This document shows positions 1 through 13,400 of a stretch of 64,000 nt of DNA, piece by piece (position 1 is the first letter of the stretch; each line of letters opens with the position of its first letter). Under the pieces are notes generated by a model. The model was not told where the DNA came from. It searched no databases and was given only the letters and a program-made list of their open reading frames with translations. The translations under genes and the position numbers were made by a program. Source of the stretch: Pararge aegeria (Eukaryota > Arthropoda > Insecta > Lepidoptera > Nymphalidae); assembly GCF_905163445.1 (NCBI RefSeq), contig NC_053180.1, positions 10,158,701 through 10,222,700 of the forward strand, read 5' to 3'.

Positions 1-96
1 TGAAAGAGTTAAAGGTTCCTGGGACTCCACCATTTCATTTAATATTCACTATTTCATTTTATATTCTATTTAAAATTCATTAATATCACTTTAACA

Positions 97-402
97 TCTC
101 TACTAATATTATAAGTGTCAACGTAAGTTTGTTTGTTACGCTTTCACGCAAAAACTACTAAACTGATCCTCATAAAACTTTGTACACATATTCTTGAAAG
201 TGTTAGAAGTAATATAGGATACTTTTTATCCCGACATTAAGCTCGGTTCCATTGGAAGAGCGGATGAGTGTTTGACGATATAACACCATAACTCCGACAA
301 ATTATAACCGATTTAAATAAATATTTTTGTACTATAGAGGTTATGGTATATGTGTTTAATATTGCCCAAACTGTGGTTGGAGATAGAGGACAGAACTACT
401 AG
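97..402 (+). mobile_element. non-autonomous Helitron, internally deleted copy
   Basis: It starts with TCTCTACTAATATTATAA, the usual 5' end of lepidopteran Helitrons, directly after an A. About 290 bases then match the copy at 9967-10418, including the stretch that encodes 'gatactttttatcccgac'. After 'cagaact' the match stops and the copy ends in CTAG followed by T. The middle and the 3' hairpin seen in the other copy are missing, so this is a deletion derivative or a chimeric end. Confidence 0.7.
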
Positions 403-2114
403 TTAGTGTTATAGATTTATAAATATTTTTATTTGTTAAATAAAATAATTGACAGTAGAAAATTGAAGGTTAGATCAGCACATGTTAATATAACCTTGAT
501 ATTGAATACTATAGAATGTCGGAATCGTCAGAAAATTTATTACAAAAGTAATAAACAAACTAGTTTATTTAGAAATTATCAAAAAACTTTGCAATTAAAT
601 TTTGTTTTTTTAAACTGTTGAATTTTTATTCACTTTGCTATCCACAATTGATCCGTTTGAAAATATTGGAAATAAATAACCCTAATTGATTATGATATTT
701 GCTGCTAGCTGGCGTATAAGTCAAGAAGCGTGGATTATATGACATATACGTACGACGAATCCAAATTATTATTTTTGAATAGCGGAAACTACACAACCGT
801 CTGACGTAAGCGTTACTTCCGACAGAAAAAATCTGAGTTACTCGCGCAATCACGCCTAAAGAAGTTTTACTTCAGTAATTTGGGGTGGTTATGATACATG
901 TAAAGGTTCTGTAGTATGTTAAAACGAGCTCTTTGAGCAAAGCACAGATTATGTATTTTTTAAATCTACCTTGATAATTAACAATTTTGGGATTGTGAAA
1001 GTGGCTATTTTAAGAGGTATTATGTCCCGGGTCTATCTCAAATAAAGCTTTATTTTCTTCTTCTTTTTAAACACAAACAAGAGCATACAACATATTTATC
1101 AAGTAATATAGTATTTGAATTTATTTTATATATGGTATTTGATATGATATGTATGCAAAAAAAAAATGCATGAATTATTCTTTTAAACAAAGAATTTTAA
1201 ATTCAGTTAAACAATTTAAAGCCAAGTTACTAAACAAACACAACAGAAAATGAGATGTCATATCAGGTTCATGATAGTAGTCAATAAAATATTATTATGA
1301 TAAGTAAAATTACACCCGACGGCAGTGCGTCTTGACTAACAACTAATTTTCGTTAATTCAAATTTATTTCAATACTTTGCATCATAACTTAAGAAAGTAA
1401 ATTATACCAATAACATCTACGGTTACCAGTATTTCATTTTAATAATAACATTGTCCTTTAAATTTTGTTGTTATTGTATTTATTACCCCACAAAAGTGGC
1501 AGAAAATTTGAAATTACAACACCTAAATATTATCAAAGAGTATAGAATTCATATGTTCGAAAATAATGGAATCCGAGACTACAAACAAGTTTAGTACCTA
1601 TGTAGAAAAAAACATGAAGCAAGTAAAATAGTGCTTGTATACTCATTGAGCAGAGTTTAAAAAAAAAACGTGACAAAATACAATTTGCATGCACTATAGT
1701 TTAAATTAGCACACCAACCCGCATTGAAGTAGCTTGATTGATCTAAATAACTGACCGTTCAATTTAACTTGACGCGTAAACTTTTGGTACAGCTGTTCTT
1801 TCCAGTGTCTTGTCGCCATCAAATTTTTATTTTTACACAATTACACTATCAAAAAAGTTAAACTTAAAAGTAAAATAATTGCTTAAGTTCACGTATTTTG
1901 GGAAAAACACGAGCTTATTTCTTTCATTGGCATAAATTAATTTTTGAATTCAGGCAGACAAGAGTCTTAGTGAAAGAGTCCCGTTTTATCCTTTGGGTTC
2001 CGAGAGAAGTTTTAACTTCTACAATATTCATCAGAACATTTTACAAGTTCAACAATCTTGGCTAAATCGTAATCGCCTTACTGGACATAAATCAGATCCG
2101 GACTCCTGGGTTAA

Positions 2115-2160
2115 TAGATCAGTCAGTCAGTCAGCTTTGCCTGTATAGATATACCAAGTT
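2115..2160 (+). repeat. 3' end of a (GTCA)n-tailed repeat
   Basis: The segment reads agatcagtcagtcagtcag, then ctttgcctgtatagat. It resembles the terminus of the longer repeat that ends at about 2505, so two members of one family appear to sit next to each other. The class is not certain; the layout is RTE-like (a 3' end with a short tandem tail). Confidence 0.45.
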
Positions 2161-2189
2161 TAATTGACATTACTTAAAAAATCAGAAAC

Positions 2190-2505
2190 TTTCATCCACT
2201 CCAACTTTTAATGGCTTGGGGTTGGAATATTTAAACACGCATTTCTTTATTTTTAATCGAAAACTTAAATCAAAGTTTCATGGATTTAACATGACAAATA
2301 AATTAATAAATTAAAGATTATAAAAACTTTCATCTGCCCTTTTACCCTCTTAGGGTTTTTCAGAAATACTTTCTTAGCGGATGCCTACGTTGTAATAACT
2401 ATCTTTGTGCAAAACTTTTGCCCGATCCGTCAAGTGGTTAGAGCTGTGCGTTGATAGATCAGTTAGTCAGTCAGTCAGTCACTTTAGCCTTTTATATATA
2501 TAGAT
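2190..2505 (+). repeat. RTE-like or SINE-like repeat with (GTCA)n tail
   Basis: An interspersed repeat that includes 'tttaccctcttagggttttt', then 'gtcaagtggttagagctgtg', and ends in gtcagtcagtcagtcac followed by ctttagccttttatatatatagat. The terminus matches the shorter piece at 2115-2160. No coding sequence was found in it. Confidence 0.5.
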
Positions 2506-2523
2506 TACCAGATGAATGAGATG

Positions 2524-2664
2524 ACTAGTCGTTTTCTCTACAAACATAGAATAAGGGGTAAGATTAAATTTTTGAAAACCTTTTTATCTTGTTACGCCTA
2601 AGAAATATAACTTCTAACGCGTGTACATAAGTACACACACGTTTTTTGTTTAAAAACGACTAGT
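2524..2664. mobile_element. 141-bp MITE with 12-bp perfect TIRs
   Basis: It starts with ACTAGTCGTTTT (2524-2535) and ends with AAAACGACTAGT (2653-2664), an exact inverted repeat. The interior contains ttgaaaacctttttatcttg and aacgcgtgtacataagtac. The same interior occurs in reverse orientation at about 54595-54723, so this is a family and not a chance palindrome. There is no coding capacity. Confidence 0.65.
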
Positions 2665-2689
2665 TGACAACTTGTCGGTAAAGTCCACA

Positions 2690-2890
2690 GAATTACTTGT
2701 TCATCCATGCTTATTTCTGCCGCAAAGCAGCATTGCAGTCATCAAGCAGTATCGCTGTGTTTCGGTCTAAAGGATGTGGTTGCCGGTGTAAACAGAGTCG
2801 TGAGCCTCACCTACGCCTCAGATTGATAGACACGCAATTGAAGGTGGCACTTCACAGGATGTATCCCTGTCATATCCTGCAAAGTGTACT
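2690..2890 (+). repeat. interspersed repeat family R, copy 1
   Basis: It shares an ordered set of words with 5225-5420 (+) and 50705-50900 (minus): 'tgccgcaaagcagcattgc', 'ggatgtggttgccggtgt', 'gagcctcacctacgcctcag', 'attgatagacac'. The 65-codon open frame across this segment is a by-product of the repeat. The parent element is not recognised; it may be the untranslated part of a LINE. Confidence 0.6.
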
Positions 2891-4380
2891 GTAGGCTATA
2901 GGCTTGACCCATCAATTATTACTCCAGCGCCCAGTTTAATAAAGTTATTAATTGACTTATTAAAATCTATTGTTTCTGTTGAAGAGCATCCTTCGCTTAC
3001 TTTGCTTAGGCCATGGAAATGCCTTTTATTGCTGGATTAAAAGATGTTTCAAATAATTTGTTATATGAGCTAATAAGAAACAGTTGGATTTAAATACCGA
3101 CACTGCCATGTTATTTATACGTAGGTATAAAGTAAACGTATTTTAACAAATTTTTAACCTAAACAACAAGGTGACAAAAAAATAGCATAATTAAAATAAA
3201 ACAGTCATAGAAGTTATTTAACATTTTTATTTTTGTGTATTTTTATTAGCATTTTACAATAACTTAGAGACCACAGGTCTTACAATTACTTTAACTTAGA
3301 CATTTAAAAGTGACAATTGAAATTATCAATAAGAAAAAATGCAATTTTTACTTAAAACAACAATATTTGGTAATAATTCTACTAACATTTTTATAAAAAT
3401 GAAGACGCTTACGGTGTAAGTAATAATCATATGTACTACCTACTTTGGGAGGACTTTTACCAGCGATTTGTCAACACATCTTTATTGATAATCAATTGAG
3501 ACCTATCATAACTAAACAAAATTATGATTTTGTCCTTAAATAGTCCGTAAGCAACCGGCTGACAATACGTCTAGCAGGTCACTTTAGATGTAGGTAGGTA
3601 CGTAATATTGTTATTTATCACAAAAAATTATCCTAAGTTAGACGTTGATGAGCGCCTTCTAAAACGAAGGGTGTAACTTACTGTTATGTAAGTACTTTTT
3701 TTTTTGTTAATTTTTGCCTTTATTTAAATCATACTCGGTAAAATACTCGTAAATTCTTAAGCGCTAAGAAATAAGTACCGAATTATAATTTTTTTTAATG
3801 CACTTGGAATGAGATTAAACTTTTCCAACTACATTTCTTACGATAAAAACTACGTCTATATAAAATGCACATTTAGGTATGACTTATAAGATCATGCTGA
3901 TCATGGGTGTTTCCTCCGTTGTTATTAAAACAAGACCATAGATTATAAAAATTGAACTTAGAGTAAATAACAATTCTTACAGCTGTTGAACTGTGGTCCT
4001 TGACACAGAAATTTTTATTGAGTCTGGGACATCTTAAGGATCTTTCCGCACGGTTTTCGATACAAATGTATTCTAATAATCATGCCATTGCTGCTAATAA
4101 CTGATATATTAATCCCAAACCTAGCTAGCTAGATATCGATTAATCTATATTGTGTATCTATGGTGTTGAATATTGAATGAACTAAAAGTGGAAGGGAAAA
4201 TTCTTAACTTCTTTGAGATACAAAATAGAGTAAATACTAAAATACCATGATAAACATAATAATATGAATCGAACTTAAAAACGTCAAAGTTCTGACTAGA
4301 CAATCACACACACATGCAAAAATTTAAGGCCACTTTTCAGTCTCGAGCCTTCTCGAATCGCACTATGAAGTTTCGTCAAC

Positions 4381-4386
4381 TTTATT
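4381..4386 (-). other. possible poly(A) signal of dnr1
   Basis: AATAAA on the minus strand, about 115 nt after the dnr1 stop codon at 4500-4502. It is the nearest canonical hexamer. Other hexamer-like sites lie further downstream in this AT-rich DNA, so the true cleavage site could be different. Confidence 0.3.
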
Positions 4387-4499
4387 GTCACTTCACGCTT
4401 ATGGCGTCACGTCAACATAATTTTCGTCCGAAAATAGCGACGCTTTCTTCAGTCCACTTTCCATTCAATTGAAGCACAGTTTAATAAATGTCTCGTGCG

Positions 4500-7400
4500 T
4501 TATTTTATTATAACCCCTGTACTCCTTTGGTATTCCACAGGAAGGAATATGTGCATCAACTTCTCTATCTGGCCACGGCACAGTGGGCAGCGTTCGCATC
4601 TGAAATAAAACAAAACAAAACAATATAATAAAATCATGATTATTATATATATGATGATTTATTATGATAATTGGTCGAGCGGTTTATTTGGTGTACTCAG
4701 AATGGTGAATATTACTAAAAACTATTTAAAAGGCAGAGATCACTGATTGTTACTTTTCAGATGCTACCAGTCTGCCACTTAAGGGTGTATGTATCTTGAT
4801 AACTTATTTATCATATTTGTTGTAGGTAAATTATTGCGGCTAAATTGCAGAAATATTGCCACTAAATTCTTTACTCTTAACAATCTTGGAGATAATCAGA
4901 GAACATATATATATAATCGAGCTGGTTTATCAAAACATTAATTAACTTTATTCAGACAGGCGGAAAGGCTAAAATAACGTCGGTTATTATCAGCTTATCA
5001 CATCATATGACATTAATAAATCTATCCAAGATCTTTAGAACGAAGAGTACCTATCTTGATTATTATTACATTAAGAGCACAAATTTACGAAATAATAATC
5101 TTCGATCTTATTACGATGGATTGAGGCACCGCCCGTCCTCGATGACAGGAGATGCCACGCGAGGTCAGTGTATTTATCAAATAATCGATTTGATGTACTA
5201 AGTAGGAACGTTTGAGGTAGTGGTAAAGTTTTTTGTGAGATGGTCCCGGGAAGGCTATTGCCATGCTTATGTCTGGCGCAAAGTAGTAATGGTGTGTCCC
5301 GATCTGGAGGTCGTGGTTGCCTGAGTATTTACAGATACATGAGGCTTAACACCTACGTCTCAGGTTGACGGACACAGCGTCATTTTGTAGGTCATGTAAC
5401 TTGCATTGAGTTGCTCTGTTGGCTATTTTACCGTCAGGTTGGCCATGATGTTATGGGCACTAAGATAACTGATGAATATTTTTTATGAATAATATACATA
5501 AATACTTATAATATATAGATAAACACCCAGACACTGAAAAACATTCACGTTCATCACACAAATATTGTCCAGTTGTGGGAATCGAACCCACGGCCTTGGA
5601 CTCAGAAAGCAGGGTCGCTGCCACTGCGCCAATCGGCCGTCGATAGATAAAGTGTAGCTGTATCTATCCGCACTGTGCCAGCGTGGTGGACTACGGCCCT
5701 GACCCTTCTCATTATGGGAGGTGACCTGTGTAATGGACCGGTAATGGTTTGATATGATGATGGCGTATAGTGGACTTACCGTGGCGCACACAGATCGCAG
5801 CAGACGACGTGCCTGCACGGCAGGAACAGTGTGTCCATCGGTGCGTCCATACAGACGCGGCACGCAAGCGACTCGCTCCCCGCAACCCCGCCGCCTGCGT
5901 GGCCCACGCACCCGCGCGACCCAGACCTGGACCGCGATCGGGACTCCTGCAGACAAAAATAATCATTTTTCAAATCCGAAATAATCATATTATTATCGTC
6001 CACTAATCCGCACTGCAAGACTAGCATAGCCAGGTGACAATTTCCTCCCCGGGAAATGGATAAAATTGTATCTTCTTCCAATGTTTTTTTTGTCTCCTGC
6101 CCGTGCTAGCCCTGCTGGGCCAGCGTGGTGGACTACGGTCTCAACGCTTCTCATTGTTGGAGGATTTCCCTGTAGTCGCCGGTAATGGGTTGATTTGATT
6201 ATTCATATAATAACTAATAATATCATATCATAAAAGCATATATTTATTTGGCCGACTGCTTTCTGAGTCCAAAGCCGTAGGTTCGATTCCCAAAACTGGT
6301 AAATGGTTGTGTGATGAACATGAATGTTTTTCAGTGTCTGGGTGTTTATATGTATATTATTCATAAAAATATTCATCAGTCATCTGAGTACCCATAACAC
6401 AAGCTACGCTTACTTTGGGGCTAGATGGCGATGTGTGTATTGTCGTAGTATATTTATTTACAAACTACTTCTGTACTTTTCACAGGTGCAGACTGCAAAT
6501 TTTGACTAACTTATAAGTTATATCCATTCCTAGTAAGTCCATGTACAAGATTAACTGAGGAATCATATTACAGAGCATTCCTCTCGCAGACGTTATGCAG
6601 AATACCGATTTCACTAATTCATGTCAATTTCTCAAGTCTATGCGCGTGTCGGTCTTTTAACTTCAATAGGGTTGTCACAAGTATGTTTTGAATTCGCTTG
6701 TATGGGGAAAAAAATATGCTTCTCTTGATTTCATACTTTTACAGGGTGATTCCTTATGAAATATACTTATGCATCCTTCAATATTATTTCGTAATTACGT
6801 TACATTTTGTATATTGTAGCGAGTTAAAGGTACCAAGGACTTGTGCCGCTTGAGTCCAGTTCCCTGCAACTCGATTATCAAAAAGGCTAATTGTTATCCG
6901 AGCAAAATGTACGGTTGCCGCGGGATTCATAAAAAACCATAAAAGCGTGGACAAAGGCGCGAGGAACAGCGTAGTTGTAGCACAAAATTCAGAGTATGGA
7001 TGCTGCTTGATGGAAACTCACCTCGTGTCCAGCCCCCGCGGCTGAGCGGCGTCGGGCGCGCGGCTCGTGTGAACCCCGAGCGTGCGCGTCGCGTCGGGCA
7101 CGGTCGTGCACCTCGCGACATGTACGCCGGATGTCGAACACGTAGCGTCGGCCCAGCGTCGACGAGTCGTTGAATATTGACGCTATTGTACCCTGCAAGA
7201 AGAATAACAGTGTCAAGCTATCACCATTCCCTTAACACGGCTAGCATGGAAACATTTCCTGCACGGGGAAGACATTAAATATGAATCCTCTCCCACAGTT
7301 CTATTCACTCTCCGAGTATGGCCGGAACACGAATGGAATTAATATGCAAATAATATAAGAGTACTTTCAAACGGGGTTAAACTTTTCCTCTAATAATAAA

Positions 7401-10400
7401 GTAAACATTATATTAATAGTAGTATTTCTATTAGGTTTACAGTACATTTCGTATTTTGCGCCCTAGGATTGCTTTAGCAATAAATTCTCGAAATCAAGTA
7501 TTTCGGTTGAATTGATATACCTATCCATTCAAAATGGCTGTACACGAGACGCGATGAGTACAAGCGAGGCCCAGGCGTCGTGGCCTGCTAACCACGTCCA
7601 TAACGACTCTAACATAGTTATTTCAAACATAGGTAGGTACCGAGTGTTCAAAAGTTCTTTGCTGTGGCCCCTCATTAATGTTCATAATTATGAAAAGATT
7701 ATAACATGTCTAGATTATTTATAATCTAACACCTAATAAAGATTTTATAGATGTAAAGACAATTTGTTATAGGACGAAGCAGTTTAATTGCTGCATTAAA
7801 ATTAAACTATAAGTGAAATGAATAAAACCTTTACATCAACGCGACGTATAAATGTGTCTATAAAGCTAGGTATTATAAAACTAACATTTTCCTGTTCAAA
7901 CATTATTAAGTACGTTCTAAAACTACTAAAGGTCAACCTACTACGTTGCAAATTTAAAAAAAGTTGCGTTTAGATCCGTAGTGTGACCACGAGATCGATG
8001 GGAAAACCTCTTAGGTTTATTTTCATAACCCAAAAAAAATAAAATTATTTTATTTCCTTGCTGGTTCTTAAAAAGGCTTTTTTTCTACGATTTGTACAGC
8101 ATTACACTTTCCGTTTCATGATCTAAATTTATTTTCTAGCTTTTAAAAGTCAAAGCTTATGAATAAAGAACCTTGGGAAGTTCGAAACAAGTCGGTAATA
8201 CTTCCTTCGAAACACATCATAAGTTCTTAAACAACGAGTTCAATATACCTATCAACTCCGCATTACCAGAAGATTTGCGAACTTTATTACAATATATATG
8301 AGTCCACATATCTACAAGTAAATGATCGTTTTTATTATATAAATCGTGACACACCCTCCGCCATGAATAAGTAATGATTTTGTTTGTTAATTAAGTCTGG
8401 AGCAAAGTCCAAGTTACTGTTTGTTCAACTTTGATTTTATTCAAATTGCTTCTACAAATATGTATGTTCGTAAAATTTTAATAGACGTAGGCTGACCAAT
8501 GAATTGAAAGGTATTATTAAATTTGCAATTTAATCTTCTTTATAAGAGGATTGGTTTTAATTACGTATTTTCTAAACTGCTTAGCAAGTAGTTAAGATAC
8601 CAATAAGTATTTAAGCACCACGACTCCGTAAGTGGTTTTAAATAGTTAAGTAGGTTTAAAATAGTTTTAAAACTAAACTAAACTGTTTGCATCCTCTTTG
8701 GTATATAACGGCGACGGACATTATTATAACAACGTGGATACTTGGGTTATTTAGTCTTATGTATTTACATATTTTAATGTGCATTAAAAGTATAAAGTTT
8801 CATTTGAGAAGTGCTTTAAAATAGTAAATAACTACTAAGTTACAGTATATATTATGATTTTCTATCATGATTCATGACGTTGGAATAAAGAAGTATCTAT
8901 AGAATGAGATTTATAGTTAGTAGGTATTTCGTGTGAAGTATACCTTTATTTATAATTTCATATGCATCGCTCAATACTTAAATAACAAACATTTTCCGTG
9001 AATCCAATGTATGCATTGACTAGCGGTTGCTTGCATCTTTGTCTACGTTTTATATTTCGTTTTATAAAAATCCCACGGAAATCATTAGTTTTCCCGGGAT
9101 AAAAAATATCTATAGCCATACATAGGAAATGATAAATCCTGTTTAATTTACGCGAAATAAAGTATAGTTTGTCCGTCTGCAAGACGCAATCCATCCCTGT
9201 GTGATATTTCGACAAGGTCGGTGAAGTCGTCGAGCCGAACATAGGTAAAAAAAAACCAAATTTACTCTTTCGCATTTAAGTATAACTTTACTTAACCTAT
9301 TCAGTACTTAGATAATTTTAACTAAAACCAACCTTAAGATCTCTGATGAACTGTTCAGTGACATCGGTCCTAACTGTTTCGCAGCAATAGAAGGCGTGTT
9401 TCTCAGTGACAGCGCGGTAAAGCGCGGCCGCTTGACCGGAAGTCGCCATTTTGACGTACAAAGTTGCCTCGTGGCCCTCATTGGTGACATAGGAGAGTTG
9501 GAATATCCTACGTTGAGGTTGAGCGCGATGAATCGCAGTGTAAGGAATACTGTAAAAGAAAATATAAAACTGAATTGATTTTAATTTTAATAAAGTACAT
9601 ATAGGCTTAGGTGATAGTCTAGTGATTAAGACATCGGACTTCTTTAGGGGCCCGAGTTCGCTCCACCATAGCTCTACCTTTAGAGTTATGTGCATTTTGC
9701 AAATAATTTTCCCTTGGTTTTAAAGTGAAGTGATCGAGGAAAACTGCACGCCTGAAATTCTCCACGATGTAGCCGTGAATTGAAGTCAACTAAACCGTAC
9801 TTGGCGAGTGTCGTGGACTACGGCCTGAGGACAGTAGCCAGAGACAGAGGACGCGTGCTCTGCAGTGTGTCGGTAATAGGTTGATAATGATGACGATAAA
9901 AAAGTCTACATTTTTACTAATTTTACAACGCAACGAATTTGGAAAATCCCTAATTCCCTATCCCTATCCCTACTAATATTATAAATGTCAATGTAAGTTT
10001 GTTTGTTACGCTTTCACGCAAAAACCACTTAACCGATCCTCATGAAACTTAGTAAACATATTCCTGGAAGTGCTAGAAGTAATATAGGATACTTTTTATC
10101 CCGACATTAAGCTCGGTTCCTTTGGGAGAGGGGGTGAAAGTGTTTGACGATTTTACACCATAACTCCGACAAATTATAACCGATTTAAATACTTATTTTT
10201 GTACTATAGAGGTTATAATATGTGTTTAATTTTGCCCCAACTTTGTGAAGATTGATGAATGTGGTTGGAGATAGAGAACAGAACTCCTCATGACAGCAGC
10301 AAATCTCTCATTTAAGGCTTAGTGATACTGAATACTTAATTTTTTTAGAACTACGACTAAATTGAATGCCATATCAAAAACAAAATCAAACGCAGACGAA

Positions 10401-13400
10401 GTCGCGGGCAACAGCTAGTCAACTTATAAGATTAAGAAAATATAATATTACTGTGACGAAGCCACCGTTGCAGATAACCGTTAAGTCGATTTTAGAGATC
10501 AACTTTTTAACAGCTAACTTTAGCCTAAGTCGTAAAAAATCTAAATTTTCTTTGCTGACTAATTCGATTGGGATGTTCAGGACAACTTTTCCAGTGGTGC
10601 TTATTTTTTCAACTATCTACGCGACGTTTTAAGTTGACATGCATATCCATTTGTAGCCAACCTTACAAGTTCCAATTACGATTTGAAAATGTAATTATTT
10701 AAATTTTTAATCCTAAGTCTTAATAAAATCAACTAAACACTTAAGTATTCTAATCATATTCAATAATATATTTTTTACAGTGTAAGTAACGTGGTCTCAA
10801 GTCATTTAGCACATCTAGATGTGCGATAGCACTTTATTTGCTCGTGATAAGATAGACTAGTTGACAGGCTCAGCTGAGCAAACCTCAGTAGGTAAACAAA
10901 ACCGCGCAAATAAACGCTAATGCAAAAATAGTTTTGCGCAAATTACCAATGTTGTTGAAAATAATATGCAAATGTATAATTACAACAAACAGTTTCTTTG
11001 TTATTAACTTATATGCAACTTAGTAAATAAAATTATTTGCAAACTAGTTACGTGTTTTTGCCCCTAAATAATACATATACATATAATTTACCTAACCTAT
11101 ATATCAATTAGAAATGCATTTAGAACCTAACTAAAAAGAATATCACCAAACACAAGTGTTTCTGATCTGGATAATGGAAGTTATAAACATAAAACTTTAC
11201 ATAATATAAATAATAGACAAAACTATTCAAATTCCTGCAGTCGGGTGATCGCATATAGTAATTAATAGGCTGGTAAATACCTATTTAATCCAAAACGGTA
11301 AAACAAAAGAACGTAATGTAGGATATACAAAAAATTATAGTAAGATAAGACGCATATAGATATCCTAGATTAAGATAATGACGTCAATGACGCCTGAGAA
11401 CACTTTGTTCAAAACAAAGGTACTAAGTCCGTCACAAAATAAATGGATTATTTTTACTTTATAAAACCTTATCGTTATCTAAAGTACAGATCTAATTCCT
11501 ACTTGACCTCATATAAGCAGTCTGTAAACCTTCATGTAATAATATTTACATGTAGGTATGTATCCACTTATATTCTCTTATATGCTTTGTTCTTAGGTGA
11601 TTTTATGCTCTGTTTCTCTAAGTTGTTGTTAATTTAAGAAGCTCGATGTTAAAAACAGTTCTTCTGGAGATCAGTAATTTTAAAGACCTTTTATTACATG
11701 GAAAACTAGATTTACCATTATGCCAGGTTAGAATTAGGGTTTAAAGCAGTTTGAAATTGTTGCAATTTTGAGAAACGATGAAAACTCGTCTTTCATTACG
11801 GGCAAACCGAAATTAGGAGATCCGTAGTATGAGCAGTGATATCCGATATAGCTCAATGAGTTGTCAAGCCAAAGTGGGAATAGGTGGGGCTTAGTGCGGA
11901 GAAAAATAGACGTTGGCGACGTGATTTTATAAAATTCGCAGGGAGCCGGCTGGTTCAGGCGACACTAGATCGTTTAATTTGGAAATCCCTCTAAAGAATC
12001 ATAATTATAAAAAATCAAGAGACTTATTACCTTTGTTTCTCCACACCGATGTCATGTTCTCCATTACAAGCTGGTCTGTACACTACGATTCCATGAGGTC
12101 CCACACCAACACACGTGCTTAATCTGCAACCACAGCCGCCTCCGCTTTGTCCCGAAGCTAAACATCCTACTGTCGCTCCACCATCTATCTCCTGGTCGTC
12201 CCTTGCTCTTGGCTCTTCAACTTGTCTATGGTATGATAAATGGCTATACAGATTATAGGCATTATTGCTTTGTGTGACCGGTTTGCAAAAGAACAGTTCC
12301 TCTCCAAAAGATTCAAGTTTTGATATTTCTTTTAATAATCTGTATTCGGCTTGTGAAGCACGCATGCCAGCTATTTGATTGTGATATTCAATAATCTTCT
12401 CCATATGGTCATCTGGTTTTTCGCCCTACAACAAACAAGTAACGTTTATTATCTTTATTCAAATACACAGTATATACTGTACATATACTGTACATAATAT
12501 GTACAGTAGGTATATTTTGTGTTGCAGACTTCATGGACATTCAATCGACCTCTGTTAAACATACATCAGGCCGCAAATATAGAGGAAAATGTGTAGTTTA
12601 ATTTCATGCAGAATGCAGAATATGATAAACTAGGTAAGCCTCAGGTCTATCTTACAAGTGTTTTAAGTTAAAGCTTAAGGTGGAGGCACAATTTTTTTAA
12701 ATAATGATTTAAGGCTCGGTTGTCATAGACTCAATTAACTTGCCATTAGATAATTTAATATTTTTAATGAAAATATTACGCATTACACACATTTTTGTAA
12801 AAGTGTTTAAAACTAACCTGTGGGCCGATTTTGTGGCACTCCGCGTACACGTGTGAGGGGACATCGGGATCGCAATCGCCTGTTTCCGCTTGAGCAATGT
12901 AGGCTATAATCCTGTGGGCCACTTCTTGATCAGCCACAACCAATCTCCCTTCAATAAGGTCTAATTTCGCGTGGAGATAGAATTGGTGTCGAGTGGGCTC
13001 GTTTATGAGCAGATGCGGTGGGACCCAGAATTTGACACGCAAGTCCAGACGCCGGCTTGGAAAGCGATGTGGGTCTAAGTGGTTGCGAAGATTAACCCAT
13101 CTTCCTGGGCCAGACCCTGAACAGACTCGGAGGCCGAAGTAATCGGCTTCTGCTCCTATTTCTAGCTTCTCACATACCTGAAAAAGAGTTTATATTATAA
13201 ATAACATTGATTAGATAGCAATATTTTTTATTTGGCCTTTGTGTGTTACAAAAACATAATAACATTCTTGATTAGTCCCACAATTTAGGTCTAGACAACC
13301 TTACCGAAAGCTATAATTATTGTCAGACTTTTCAGAATTCGAGCACCATTAGTATAAATTATATGTTATTGCTGAACCTAAATTGTTAGAGTTCCTCAGG

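Noticed and set aside
5483..5956. 157-codon minus-strand frame
   Set aside because: It crosses a SINE, a SINE tail, a splice site and the RING exon in another frame. Only 5780-5946, in the RING frame, is coding.
8958..9275. 105-codon minus-strand frame
   Set aside because: It lies in a dnr1 intron, has no match to the FERM lobes, and all dnr1 phases close without it.
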